Source: an uncultured Alphaproteobacteria bacterium (lineage in GTDB: Bacteria; Pseudomonadota; Alphaproteobacteria; Rs-D84). Taken from it: a DNA stretch of 35,834 nt. Position numbers and translations under genes: made by a program. The stretch is from positions 1 through 35,834 of the forward strand of contig CAMOFE010000006.1 of NCBI GenBank assembly GCA_946613195.1, written 5' to 3'. The notes beneath the pieces were generated by a model that saw only the letters and a list, made by a program, of their open reading frames with translations, did no database searches and had not been told where the DNA came from. Shown here one piece after another: positions 19,319-30,000 of this stretch; position 1 is the stretch's first letter; every line of letters begins with the position of its first letter.

Positions 19319-20875
19319 TTAGAAAGAATACTTAAATCCCAGACGCAAACCGAATGATTGCCATGTGGCTTCTTTCAATGAATCTGAAACATCTTCGGTA
19401 TGTGCGTTTGTTGTAACAATAGCATAATCACCTGTAAAGTTACCAAAATCATCCGTTAACGCAACAAATTCAGAATATTGCGCGATGTACAATTTTCCAG
19501 GGATTTTACCAATATGGAAACAGTTTGTATCTGCCTTTAATGACAATGCCAAACGGTCTGACAGGTGAAAGTCATATTCTAACTCAAACGCGTACGCATA
19601 TGCGCCAGATGTACCTTCGTCCAAGAAACTGGGGTCTTGCTGCCAATCATCACGGTTTGGCCAAATACCTTCGGATGAATATTTTGGCAAACTGAACTGT
19701 GCGTACAGACGCAATTTATCAGACCACGTCATTTGCTTTTCTATTTCCAGTCCCACATAAAAACCCGACCATGTTGTATTATAAATATGTGTTGTACCCG
19801 GCACCATAATCGGCCCATCGCCACCAATAACCACACATTCGTTTGGTCCGACACCCCACGGTATCAGCCCCATTGTCGTTGGGTCATAATCCGTGGTTAC
19901 AATGTTTGTTTCACCACCAACATCCACTGTATTTATATAATTATATCCATAACCGTCTGGGACACTGGATGTGATTGCAACCTTGATATCTTCGGGTGAC
20001 ATACAAACCTGATACCAATTAGGTGGCACATTTGTTGCACCAACTGGGACACTGTGATAATAAACTTCGCCCAAAGTATCGGTTACTTCACCAAATACAT
20101 ATGCGCCCGTATTTGTCATCAATGGCAAATAGATGCCAGGGTTTGGGAAATAATGATCGGACATTTCCAAGTTATGCTTGAATATCTCGTACCCAATTGA
20201 TGGCGAGAATTTCCATCCCCCAATATCCCAAACATGATGCGCACCAATTCCCAACTTAAAGTGATTAGTACGACCAGATTGATCACCCATTGATACGGTA
20301 AATATCCCCTCGGACGGTTTGGCCATATCGTATGGTTTCAAGTCATAATCTGTTGACATTCCACCATGCGACATATCACCAAATGTATATTCACCATACG
20401 CAAACAAATCAAAATTGCGCAGACCAAACACATGACGCAAACCAACGGTAAATTCATTAAACACCATATCGTCCCATTCCAAGACAGAATTTACCCCGGT
20501 GGTAAAACTAAAATCTGCAAAACGACGCGCGTATCCGCCATATATACTGGTTCTGTTTTCAGATTCAATCGGACGCGACACACCGTTTACGGTCATTGCA
20601 GAATCCATCCCAGACGTTATCGCCACTGTATCAACAGTTTGTTGTTTTGGAATTCTGTATGTATATGTACGATTGCCAACAACCTGTTTAGAACCTGTTG
20701 TGCCGACATATTTGCTGTACCCTTGGGATTTATAGTCGCCGTATGCCGCCTGGTTTGCTGTTTTTTCCCCACTGTCTTGATAATAAACAGGAACACCTTC
20801 GTTCGCTGCAAACGCCGCAAACGATACAGAAAACGCGGATAATAGCGTCAAACAACCTTTCGTAACCACTTTCAT
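19319..20875 (-). CDS. Outer-membrane beta-barrel protein of unknown function
   Basis: Start MKVVTKGCLTLLSAFSVSFAAFAANEG; beta-barrel pattern, ends SFGLRLGFKYSF with C-terminal Phe. Confidence 0.72.
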   Translation of the reverse strand: MKVVTKGCLTLLSAFSVSFAAFAANEGVPVYYQDSGEKTANQAAYGDYKSQGYSKYVGTTGSKQVVGNRTYTYRIPKQQTVDTVAITSGMDSAMTVNGVSRPIESENRTSIYGGYARRFADFSFTTGVNSVLEWDDMVFNEFTVGLRHVFGLRNFDLFAYGEYTFGDMSHGGMSTDYDLKPYDMAKPSEGIFTVSMGDQSGRTNHFKLGIGAHHVWDIGGWKFSPSIGYEIFKHNLEMSDHYFPNPGIYLPLMTNTGAYVFGEVTDTLGEVYYHSVPVGATNVPPNWYQVCMSPEDIKVAITSSVPDGYGYNYINTVDVGGETNIVTTDYDPTTMGLIPWGVGPNECVVIGGDGPIMVPGTTHIYNTTWSGFYVGLEIEKQMTWSDKLRLYAQFSLPKYSSEGIWPNRDDWQQDPSFLDEGTSGAYAYAFELEYDFHLSDRLALSLKADTNCFHIGKIPGKLYIAQYSEFVALTDDFGNFTGDYAIVTTNAHTEDVSDSLKEATWQSFGLRLGFKYSF

Positions 20876-20882
20876 AGTGTGC

Positions 20883-20911
20883 ATTATATCATAAAAACAC
20901 AAATATGACAA
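20883..20911 (-). promoter_or_regulatory. Sigma70-like promoter for the 20875 gene
   Basis: Minus strand TTGTCA - 17 nt - TATAAT, then GCACACT-ATG. Confidence 0.55.
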
Positions 20912-20960
20912 AACAATTATCACTTGCATACAAAAAACAAGACTGTACAATACTCACATA

Positions 20961-22016
20961 ATGATACAGCCCCATAACATATACATCCATGTCCCATTTT
21001 GCGCATCAAAATGCAAATACTGCGCTTTTTTTTCAAGCGCATGCGCCAACCCAGATTGGTATTTATATACCGCAAAAATTTGTGATGAAATAAAATACTG
21101 GGGGATACGTCTGGGAAAAATTTCTGTACCGACTGTATTTTTTGGCGGGGGAACACCATCACTGATGCCGACAGATGTTTTTGATAAAATAATGTCTGAA
21201 ATACGCAAAAATTTTAACATAACAAATGATGCAGAAATAACACTGGAATCAAATCCAGGAACATTAAATAAAAAAAAATTATCAGATTTTATCAGTGCCG
21301 GGGTAAATCGTCTGTCTGTGGGTGTTCAACGTTTAGACGATAAATCATTAAAATTCTTGGGACGCGTGCACGATGTTAAAACAGCACGTAATATTTTAGA
21401 TATCGCACAACAAATGGACATTCGTCTGTCGGCTGATTTTATTTACGGGTTACCTGGGGATACCGTAAAATCAGTTATGCAAATGTGTCGTGATATAAAC
21501 TCTATCGGGTTAAAACATTGTTCAATGTACGAACTGACAATTGAAGAAAATACCCCATTGGGAAAAATGAATCTGAATATGCCGACTAATGATGAAATGG
21601 CAGATATGTACAATGCGATTGATGAAACATTGATTCTGCCCAGATATGAAGTTTCTAACTATGCCGCACACGGGGATGAATGTCGGCACAATCAAAACAT
21701 CTGGGACGGCGCACCATATATCGGAATTGGTCGGGGTGCGGCAGGACGGATTTATATTGATGATACTTGGTATGAACAAATGGGCGCATACGAAAAATTT
21801 ACACCCATCAATTCGCACGAACGCGCAACTGAAATTTTGATAACAGGTATGCGTACCACACGCGGTATTAAATTGACAGACCAAATAAAAAATATTATTG
21901 ATATACAATACGCAAACACACATCCAGAACAGATAACTATCGCAAACGGGCGAATATCTGCGACAAAAAATGGAATGTTGATTCTGGATGATTTGTTGTT
22001 AAACTTGGTAAAATAA
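20961..22016 (+). CDS. hemW: HemW-like radical SAM protein
   Basis: NIYIHVPFCASKCKYCAFFS (CxxxCxxC); VFFGGGTPSLM; ITLESNPGTL; NRLSVGVQRLDDKSLKFLGRVH; SADFIYGLPGDT. Confidence 0.88.
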   Translation: MIQPHNIYIHVPFCASKCKYCAFFSSACANPDWYLYTAKICDEIKYWGIRLGKISVPTVFFGGGTPSLMPTDVFDKIMSEIRKNFNITNDAEITLESNPGTLNKKKLSDFISAGVNRLSVGVQRLDDKSLKFLGRVHDVKTARNILDIAQQMDIRLSADFIYGLPGDTVKSVMQMCRDINSIGLKHCSMYELTIEENTPLGKMNLNMPTNDEMADMYNAIDETLILPRYEVSNYAAHGDECRHNQNIWDGAPYIGIGRGAAGRIYIDDTWYEQMGAYEKFTPINSHERATEILITGMRTTRGIKLTDQIKNIIDIQYANTHPEQITIANGRISATKNGMLILDDLLLNLVK

Positions 22017-22017
22017 A

Positions 22018-24006
22018 ATGAAGAATAAAATATTAAACATTATTGGAATAATCGCGGTCTGCGTAATGGTCGCAATGGCTGTTTTTATTAAAAAGGAGAA
22101 AACTATGCAAATTGGTATCAACCCAGAAAATATGGATTTAACCACACGTCCAGGCGATAACTTTTTTGATTATGCAACATATGGTTGGCGCAAATCGCAC
22201 CCAATCCCAGATGACTATACACGTTATGACGCGTTTGAGGTATTAAATGAAACCAACATGACACGTGTTCGCGAAATTGCAGAAACAGATAACGGTAAAA
22301 TTGGCACATTGTATAAAATCGCAATGAACGCAGAAAAATTAAATGCGGATAAAACCACACTTGTAAAAAAATACTTGGATAAAATTGATGAATTAAAATC
22401 ACCATCTGATTTGCCAAAATATTTGGGATATGCACATCGTTTTTCTGGGGGATTTTGGGGTGATGGTGTTGCACTGGATGAAATGGACAGTGAATATTAT
22501 CTGTATAACATTGGCCAAGGAGGCATTGGTCTATCACGCGATTACTTTTTTGATACGGATGAAAAATCGGTTCAAGTTCGCACTGCATATAAAAAGTTTA
22601 TTACAAAACAGATGAAAAATTTTGGCATAAATGTAGATGCAGAAAAACTGTATGCATTAGAAGAACGTATGGCGAAATCGTTTTATAAAAAAGAAAAACT
22701 GCGTGATCCACATGCAAACTATCACAAAATGTCTGTGGCAGAAGTAAAACAAAATTTCCCAAACTTTGATTGGGATGAATATTTAACTGCGCGTGGTGCG
22801 GCGGCGGCAAAACATATCAACATCAACCAACCCGAAGCAATTTCTGAATCAATCAAAATTATGAATGATACAGATTTTAATTTGATAAAGACATATCTGA
22901 AATATCGCATAATAACAGGCGCTGATTCGTTTTTAGATGATGATACATATGAAATATCTTTTGATTTTTACAACCGCACAATCGCAGGACAAAAAGAACA
23001 AAAACCGCGCTGGAAGCGCAGTGTTGCAATGTTGGATGGAACACTGGGCGAAGAAATCGGACATCTGTATGTAAAAAAATATTTTCCCGCAGATGCTAAA
23101 AAACGTATGGAAACACTGGTTGAAAATTTGCGCCGTGCATATGAAATACGCATTAAAAATCTGGATTGGATGAGTGACGATACCAAAAAACGCGCATTGG
23201 AAAAATTGAATGGGTTTACTGCGAAAATAGGTTATCCAAACAAATGGCGCGATTACAGTAAACTGGAAATATTGGCAGATGAATCATTGTATGAAAATAT
23301 GATTCGTGTTGCGCGTTTTGAGGATGATTTTTGGATAAAAAAAATAGGTCAGAAAAAAGACCCCAGCATTTGGTATATGAATGCACATGAAATAAATGCT
23401 TATTACGACCCATCTACAAATGAAATTTGTTTTCCTGCCGGCATTTTGCAGTATCCATTTTTTGATATGTCCGCAGATGATGCATTTAACTATGGTGCGA
23501 TTGGTGCAATTATTGGGCATGAAATGACACATGGTTTTGACGATATGGGACGGAAGTTTGATAAAAACGGGAACTTGGTTGATTGGTGGACCGCGGCAGA
23601 TGCATCTGGATTTGATGCGCGTGCATCTGTTATGCGTGAATTCTTTGATAAAATTGTAATTGCCCCAGATGTACACGCAAATGGCGAATTTACATTGGGC
23701 GAAAACTTGGCTGATTACGGCGGGGTTACAATCGCATACACCGCATATAAAAACTTTGGTGTGCCATCAGATACAGTAAATGGTATGACCCCAGATATGC
23801 GATTCTTTATCGCATACGCGGGTGCATGGGCGGGCAATATTCGTGATGATGCCGCAATCGCACAAACAAAAACAAACGAGCACTCGTTAAACGAGAATCG
23901 TGTAAATGGAATATTACCACACATTGATGCATGGTATGATGCGTTTGGTATATCAGATACTGATAAAATGTATATCGCCCCCAGCATGCGCGTCAGGCTG
24001 TGGTAA
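22018..24006 (+). CDS. M13 family zinc metallopeptidase (neprilysin/PepO-like)
   Basis: N-terminal TM; RPGDNFFDYATYGWRKSHPIPDD; INAYYDPSTNEICFPAGILQYPFF; GAIIGHEMTHGFDD (HExxH); GENLADYGGVTIAY. Confidence 0.93.
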   Translation: MKNKILNIIGIIAVCVMVAMAVFIKKEKTMQIGINPENMDLTTRPGDNFFDYATYGWRKSHPIPDDYTRYDAFEVLNETNMTRVREIAETDNGKIGTLYKIAMNAEKLNADKTTLVKKYLDKIDELKSPSDLPKYLGYAHRFSGGFWGDGVALDEMDSEYYLYNIGQGGIGLSRDYFFDTDEKSVQVRTAYKKFITKQMKNFGINVDAEKLYALEERMAKSFYKKEKLRDPHANYHKMSVAEVKQNFPNFDWDEYLTARGAAAAKHININQPEAISESIKIMNDTDFNLIKTYLKYRIITGADSFLDDDTYEISFDFYNRTIAGQKEQKPRWKRSVAMLDGTLGEEIGHLYVKKYFPADAKKRMETLVENLRRAYEIRIKNLDWMSDDTKKRALEKLNGFTAKIGYPNKWRDYSKLEILADESLYENMIRVARFEDDFWIKKIGQKKDPSIWYMNAHEINAYYDPSTNEICFPAGILQYPFFDMSADDAFNYGAIGAIIGHEMTHGFDDMGRKFDKNGNLVDWWTAADASGFDARASVMREFFDKIVIAPDVHANGEFTLGENLADYGGVTIAYTAYKNFGVPSDTVNGMTPDMRFFIAYAGAWAGNIRDDAAIAQTKTNEHSLNENRVNGILPHIDAWYDAFGISDTDKMYIAPSMRVRLW

Positions 24007-24021
24007 TTTAAGCAAGTCTTT

Positions 24022-24050
24022 ATCCCCCACTGTTTTTGTGGGGGATTTTT
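24022..24050 (+). terminator. Intrinsic terminator after M13 peptidase gene
   Basis: ATCCCCCAC-TGTTTTT-GTGGGGGAT-TTTT. Confidence 0.85.
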
Positions 24051-24092
24051 ATATTCACAATACGGTATTTATATGCTATACTGGCACAACAA

Positions 24093-25424
24093 ATGAAACG
24101 ATTCATATTGTTTTTATTATTGGTTTCTATCCCCAGTATAGTATCAGCGGAAATGAAAACAGTTACAATGTCTGCATTGGACGCGATTAAAACCGCCGGC
24201 CAATTGGTTGAACGCGGTGATTATGATACGGCAACACAAATATTAACCATGATGCCCCAGACAAATAATCTGCCAGTGGAAATTGAACGTTGGTTTTTAA
24301 TTGCGCAAATATCACAAAGACAAGGCGATATTGATACCGCAATTAAAATTTATCGCAAAATTTTGGACGACCAACCCGATTTAGTCAAGGTACGATACGA
24401 ATTGGCGCAATGTTATATGGTAAAACAACAATGGTATCGGGCAGACTATCACTTGCGTTTGGCGATGGCTGGACGCAACATCCCAGACGAAGTAAAACAA
24501 CGTATGATGTACTATCGCTATGTTGCACGCAAAAACAAGAATTGGAATGTATGGTTTAACTTTGGCGCGGCACCTGATAATAATATTAACCAGGGTGCTG
24601 GGGGCGAAGAATGTGTTACAAATATGTGGGGAACATTTTGTAGGCAATTACCAGACCCCGTATCCGCAATCGGTTATAATTTAACACTGGGCGGAAATTA
24701 TGAGTTTCGTTTATCTGACCATTGGCGTTGGAAAAATGACGCCAATCTGTACACCAATATTTATAACAAGCACGATTTTGATGACCTGTATTTATCAGCC
24801 AGCACTGGTCCCCGTTATGTTTGGCAAAACGGCGACATATGGGCGGCAATAATTACATCGCGTCGCTGGTACGGATGGGACGGATATAATTGGTCGTATG
24901 GTGGAAAAATAGAAACAAATTATGACTTTACGCGAAAATTATCTGTGGGTTTATCTTTGCGCATCACAGATAATATTTATGATGATTATGGTGAATATAT
25001 GGACGGTCAAACATATTCATCAAATGCACGCGTATCTTATTCAATTGATGCGACAAAATATGTAATTCTGCGCGGGGGCGTATCACGCGAAGATGCCACG
25101 GATGATATTTATGCAAATTGGAGGTATTCAACCGGAATTGGATTTGGTTCTGAATTACCGTTTGGATTTCATATTTATGCAGAACCATCATTTATATGAA
25201 TGAATTATGATGGTCCACGTTGGGTTGTAAAAAACAATCAATTTGCCGAGATTACAGAACGCGACTTTATTCAACGATATGCAGTATCTTTATCCAACAG
25301 CAAATTAGATATATGGGGATTTGTTCCAACAATTACCATCAGTTATACGAAACGCGATTCCAATATTACCGCCCGCGAATACGATAAAACCAGCATTGAA
25401 TTCAACATGCAACAACGGTTTTAA
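24093..25424 (+). pseudogene. SLAM-like (surface lipoprotein assembly modifier) TPR + beta-barrel protein, interrupted by in-frame TGA at 25197-25199
   Basis: Signal peptide MKRFILFLLLVSIPSIVSA; TPR-like N terminus; ORFs 24036..25199 and 25200..25424 share a frame; the second supplies the barrel end GFVPTITISYTKRDSNITAREYDKTSIEFNMQQRF. Confidence 0.65.
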
Positions 25425-25431
25425 TAAAACA

Positions 25432-25453
25432 TCCGCCATTGGCGGACTTTTTT
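25432..25453 (+). terminator. Intrinsic terminator
   Basis: TCCGCC-ATT-GGCGGA-CTTTTTTATT. Confidence 0.8.
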
Positions 25454-25458
25454 ATTAG

Positions 25459-25486
25459 TGAACAGTGAATAATGAATAGTTAATAG
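25459..25486. repeat. Degenerate heptanucleotide tandem repeat
   Basis: TGAACAG TGAATAA TGAATAG TTAATAG. Confidence 0.65.
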
Positions 25487-25498
25487 TGTTTGGATTTT

Positions 25499-25789
25499 TT
25501 ATTCCCCATTTGCCACGCGTTCGCGGAATTCGGCACTGGGGCGGAAAGACACCACACGGCGCGCAGATATAACCGCCGGCACGCCCGTTTTTGGATTGCG
25601 TCCCATACGCGCAGATTTATTCAGAATCTTGAAACTGCCCAGGCCCGCAAATTTCACTTCTTCGCCATTAACCAATGATTCACCAATTTCATCAAAAATA
25701 ACATCAATCAATTTATATGCATCCGCAGTTGTTAAACCAAAGCGTTCACGCAATCTGTTTGCAAAATCGTTTCTTGTAACCGTCGCCAT
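25499..25789 (-). CDS. ihfA: Integration host factor subunit alpha-like (HU/IHF family)
   Basis: MATVTRNDFANRLRERFGLTTADAYKLIDVIFDEIGESLVNGEEVKFAGLGSFKILNKSARMGRNPKTGVPAVISARRVVSFRPS. Confidence 0.88.
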   Translation of the reverse strand: MATVTRNDFANRLRERFGLTTADAYKLIDVIFDEIGESLVNGEEVKFAGLGSFKILNKSARMGRNPKTGVPAVISARRVVSFRPSAEFRERVANGE

Positions 25790-25882
25790 AATATCACCTC
25801 TTGCTGTATATCAATGCGTATTATACAAGGCACGAATAGAACTTGCAATATTAAAATAAGCAGAATAAAATACTTGCAATTC

Positions 25883-25958
25883 GTCCCCATAGTTCAACCG
25901 GATAGAATAGAGGTTTCCTAAACCTTTGATACAGGTTCAAGTCCTGTTGGGGATGCCA
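25883..25958 (+). tRNA. tRNA-Arg (CCT), CCA encoded
   Basis: Acceptor GTCCCCA/TGGGGAT, anticodon stem-loop GAGGTTTCCTAAACCTT, T-arm CAGGTTCAAGTCCTG, G + CCA. Confidence 0.9.
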
Positions 25959-25965
25959 AGAATAT

Positions 25966-25994
25966 AAAAATCCAGCATTTGCTGGATTTTTATT
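25966..25994 (+). terminator. Intrinsic terminator after tRNA-Arg
   Basis: AAAAATCCAGCATTTGCTGGATTTTTATT; same sequence as at 9487. Confidence 0.8.
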
Positions 25995-26022
25995 AAAGAG
26001 CAAAGAGCAGAGAGCACAGAGC
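25995..26022. repeat. Degenerate heptanucleotide tandem repeat
   Basis: AAAGAGC AAAGAGC AGAGAGC ACAGAGC. Confidence 0.7.
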
Positions 26023-26045
26023 AATGTTGTGAAAGAGTAAAGGCA

Positions 26046-26702
26046 CTAAACCGTTTTATCACTTGCATTGCAGAAATGCGCAACTGGGCATTCGGCACAT
26101 TTTGGGCGCAGCGCGCGACAAACATATCGCCCATGCAGTACCATTACATGATTCACAATCGCGTGATATTTTGCAGGAATTTTTTTTAATAATTCTGTTT
26201 CTACTTTTTCGGGCGTATTTGCGTTTTCCCCAACCCATCCATAACGATGTGCATTACGAAACACATGCGTATCAACGCCGATATTTGGCGCCCCCCACAA
26301 CACATTCATTATAACATTTGCGGTCTTTTGCCCAACGCCCGGCAATTTCATCAAGGCATCACGATTATGATATTTTTGTGGAAATTTATAATTAATATCA
26401 TCTGCCCCATCATCATTCATCAAAACGCACGATAACCCAATTATTGAACGTGCCTTGTTATTAAAAAAAGAAATTTGCGAAATATATTTTTTAATCCCAA
26501 ACTCCCCCAGCGCAACCATTTTTTCAGGCGTGTCGGCCACCGCAAACAACGCAGGTGTTACTTCGTTAACCTTTTTATCGGTTGCCTGGGCAGACAAGAT
26601 AACCGCCACAGCAAATGTAAATTCGTTTGTGTGCAATAATTCTGTACGGATATCCATATTTATGGATTGTGGTACACAATCAAAATATTGCTGTGGCGTC
26701 AT
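26046..26702 (-). CDS. nth: Endonuclease III
   Basis: ILSAQATDKKVNEVTPALF; LPGVGQKTANVIMNVLWG; VDTHVFRNAHRYGW; Fe-S motif CRALRPKCAECPVAHFC. Confidence 0.92.
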   Translation of the reverse strand: MTPQQYFDCVPQSINMDIRTELLHTNEFTFAVAVILSAQATDKKVNEVTPALFAVADTPEKMVALGEFGIKKYISQISFFNNKARSIIGLSCVLMNDDGADDINYKFPQKYHNRDALMKLPGVGQKTANVIMNVLWGAPNIGVDTHVFRNAHRYGWVGENANTPEKVETELLKKIPAKYHAIVNHVMVLHGRYVCRALRPKCAECPVAHFCNASDKTV

Positions 26703-27076
26703 TGTGCTTTTAACTCTTCTAATTTAGCATCGCAAAATTCATTACAAAACGGCTGACAATCTTTTTCAGACTCGTCTAATTCATAATCAAGATGTTTTAT
26801 TTCATTACTAGAAAAAGTATAATGTTTGTCGCCGATTGTTATATTACAATCACACAACCATTCTAATGTACTGGTACAAGATGCAATTGTATCTAAATTA
26901 CGACAATGCGCCGTGTATTCTGTTCTGCAATTTTTATCCGTTTCTGTTGATTGTGTTTGCCAATAACAGAAACGAATACCAAACAATGGCACGCATTTAT
27001 TAGTATTATACATATAATACCCAACAGCGACCACAAAACATAATACTATAACAATCAACAACAAAAACTTTTTCAT
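26699..27076 (-). CDS. Small N-terminally anchored Cys-rich extracytoplasmic protein
   Basis: TM MKKFLLLIVIVLCFVVAVGYYMY followed by ten Cys; ATGA overlap with nth; 3 nt after ileS stop. Confidence 0.65.
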   Translation of the reverse strand: MKKFLLLIVIVLCFVVAVGYYMYNTNKCVPLFGIRFCYWQTQSTETDKNCRTEYTAHCRNLDTIASCTSTLEWLCDCNITIGDKHYTFSSNEIKHLDYELDESEKDCQPFCNEFCDAKLEELKAQ

Positions 27077-27079
27077 CTT

Positions 27080-30000
27080 TTATGCCTTTTGTACAGATAT
27101 TGCGAATGCATAGCCTTCTATATCGGTTTCATATTCGCCCACGCCGACCGACATTTCGCGTATCAGCGCATCACGCATAATCCGTTTTTTATGCGTATCA
27201 ATCGCCGCCATTAATGCAGGATCGCCTGAATATGTCATCGTTATACGGTCAGACACATCCAAACCCGCCACTTTACGTGTATCTTGGATAAATCGCAACG
27301 CATCATTCGCCAAACCTTCGGCAACCAGGTCGGCTGTTATATCTGTATCCAGCACCACAACCGCCGTATTATCTGGCAATGCCGCACCCGATACACCATC
27401 ACGCACCGTCAGACGATTCTCAAACTCATCAGGGTTCAATTCATTTGCGCCCACAACCAGTTTATCGCCACGCATTTCATAATCGCCGCGTTTCACCGCC
27501 GGTATGATATCTTTTAACGCACCACCCAGACGCGCGCCAATCTTTGGTGTTATCAAGTACACAAAACCGTCCGCGACAGCATCAAAGTTCGGTTGAAATT
27601 CTATATGCTTTACATTTAATTCATCACTGATAATGTCTGCATATTCTGGCATATTTGCGCCTGCAACAACTAATTTATTTAATGGCAGACGATTACGCAA
27701 TTTATATTGTTCACGCAACTGTTTTCCAACCGACACCACTGATTGCACACGCCGCATATCCGCAACTATCTTTTCATCCACCATACCTGCGGTTGGGAAA
27801 GTTGTCAAATGCACAGATTCTGCGCCTGTCAGATTCTTGTAAATATATTCCGACACAAACGGTGCGAATGGTGCCAAACAGCGACACAATTCACACAATA
27901 CAAAGTGTAATGTATCAAATGCGCCCTGCTCTTCATCCCAGAAACGCGCACGACATCTGCGAATGTACCAGTTGTTTAATATATCCAAGAATCGCACAAA
28001 TTCTTTAATCGCGACATCTGGTTTATATTCATCCAACGCACGCCCCACAACACCAATCAAAACATTCAATTCAGAAGTGATGTATTTATCTAATACATTG
28101 CTATCTGCTATTTGCGCATTGCTCTTTGCAACAACGCCACCTGCATTTGCGTACAATGTAAAGAAGTGATACGCATTCCACAGTGGTGTCAGAATTGTTT
28201 TGATGGTTTCGCCAAAAACTTTGCCTTCTTTATCAACAGGCACTGGTTCGGCTTTCATAAAATTACTGCCCAAGATAAACAGTCGCACCGCATCTGCGCC
28301 ATATGTTTCCAGTTGTTGCGTTGGGTCAACAAAATTCCCCAATGATTTAGAAAACTTGCGCTTGTTTTCATCAACAACCATACCATTTGCAGATACCATA
28401 CGAAATGCAGGTTTATCAAACAACGCAACCGCCATAATCATCAAATGATAAAACCAGCCACGTGTTTGATCTTGCCCTTCTATGATATAATCAGCAGGGA
28501 AAGTCGCAGCAAATTTATCTTGATTCTCAAACGGGTAATGCAGTGATGCAAACGGCATAGAACCCGATTCAAACCAGCAATCTAAAACATCTGGGATACG
28601 TTTCCAACCATCACGAGTCAACGCATCCAATGTTGGTCTGTGTAAATCGTCTATTTTCGTGCCAAAGAATTCTTCTATTTCCGCGATTGAACCAAATATT
28701 TTATATTCCCCGTTCCGTTCCCAAATTGGCAATGGCACACCCCAGAAACGATTTCTGGATATTCCCCACGGACGCGCATTTTCAATCCATGACAAGAAAC
28801 GATTACCCGCCGATGTCCATATTGTCTGCTCTTTGGTTATTTCAACCAAGCGTTCACGAATTTTTGGAACATCAACATACCACGCATCTGTTGCGCGATA
28901 AATCAGTTTTTCTTTGCTGCGCGGTCCAAATGGATAACTGTGTTTATGTTGCGATTTTTGCACCAGTCGCCCATTGCTGCGCAACCAATCAATAATTTTT
29001 GGATTCGCAACAAATATGTTTTCACCCGCCCATTCTGTAACAGTTGAATCAAAATTACCATAATCATCAACATTCAGAATTACCGGGAATTGCGCATCAA
29101 TCGCCTTGGCAACGATATAGTCGTCTTCACCATATGCCGGCGCGATATGCACGATACCTGTACCATCACTGTCTGATACATAATCCCCAGAAATAATTGT
29201 GTACAATCCATGCCCCGCATCCGCCAGTTCTGTATAGTACGGGAATATTGGTTTATAATGTAATCCAACCAATTCAGCCCCACTAACCGTACCTAAATTT
29301 TCTGAATTTGCAAAAATTTTATCGTATGCTTTTAATCTGCTTTCTGCCAAGACATAGACATGTCCATCATCATGTTTCATACGAACATAACGCATATTCT
29401 TGTTAACCGCCAACGCAGAATTTGCCGGCAAAGTCCATGGTGTTGTTGTCCATGCTATTGCACGGTCACCATTTTCCATCTCAAACCAAACTGTAACTGT
29501 GTCATCGGTAATATCTTGGTATTCGGACGATGCCTCGGAATTAGATAAAACAGTACCTAATTTCCAATCGTATGGATTAACCTTAAAGTCTTTGTATAAT
29601 AAACCCTTGGTATGCAGTTCTTTAATTGCCCAAATCACAGATTCCATAAAGTTTTTATCCATTGTGCGATAGCCATAATTATCGCCACCATCAACCCAGC
29701 GTCCCAGACGCTCAAAATATCGTAACCATTCATTAGAATATGTCATAACATCCGTCCGGCACATATCACAGAATGCGCCAATACCGTCTGATGCAACAAT
29801 ATCTTTGGCACTGCGTTTTTGTCTTTTTTCCACAGAATTTTCTGCGGGCAACCCATGGCAATCCCATCCCAACGCGCGTTCAACATAACGACCGCGCATT
29901 GTGTGGTAACGCGCGACCATATCTTTGACCGCCGACACACCCAAATGCCCCCAGTGTGGCAAACCATTTGCGAACGGTGGCCCATCATAGAACGAAAACG

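Noticed and set aside
25197-25199. Genome-wide TGA to Trp recoding
   Set aside because: TGA is the stop of other genes (e.g. at 1212 and 16352), and Trp is encoded by TGG throughout.
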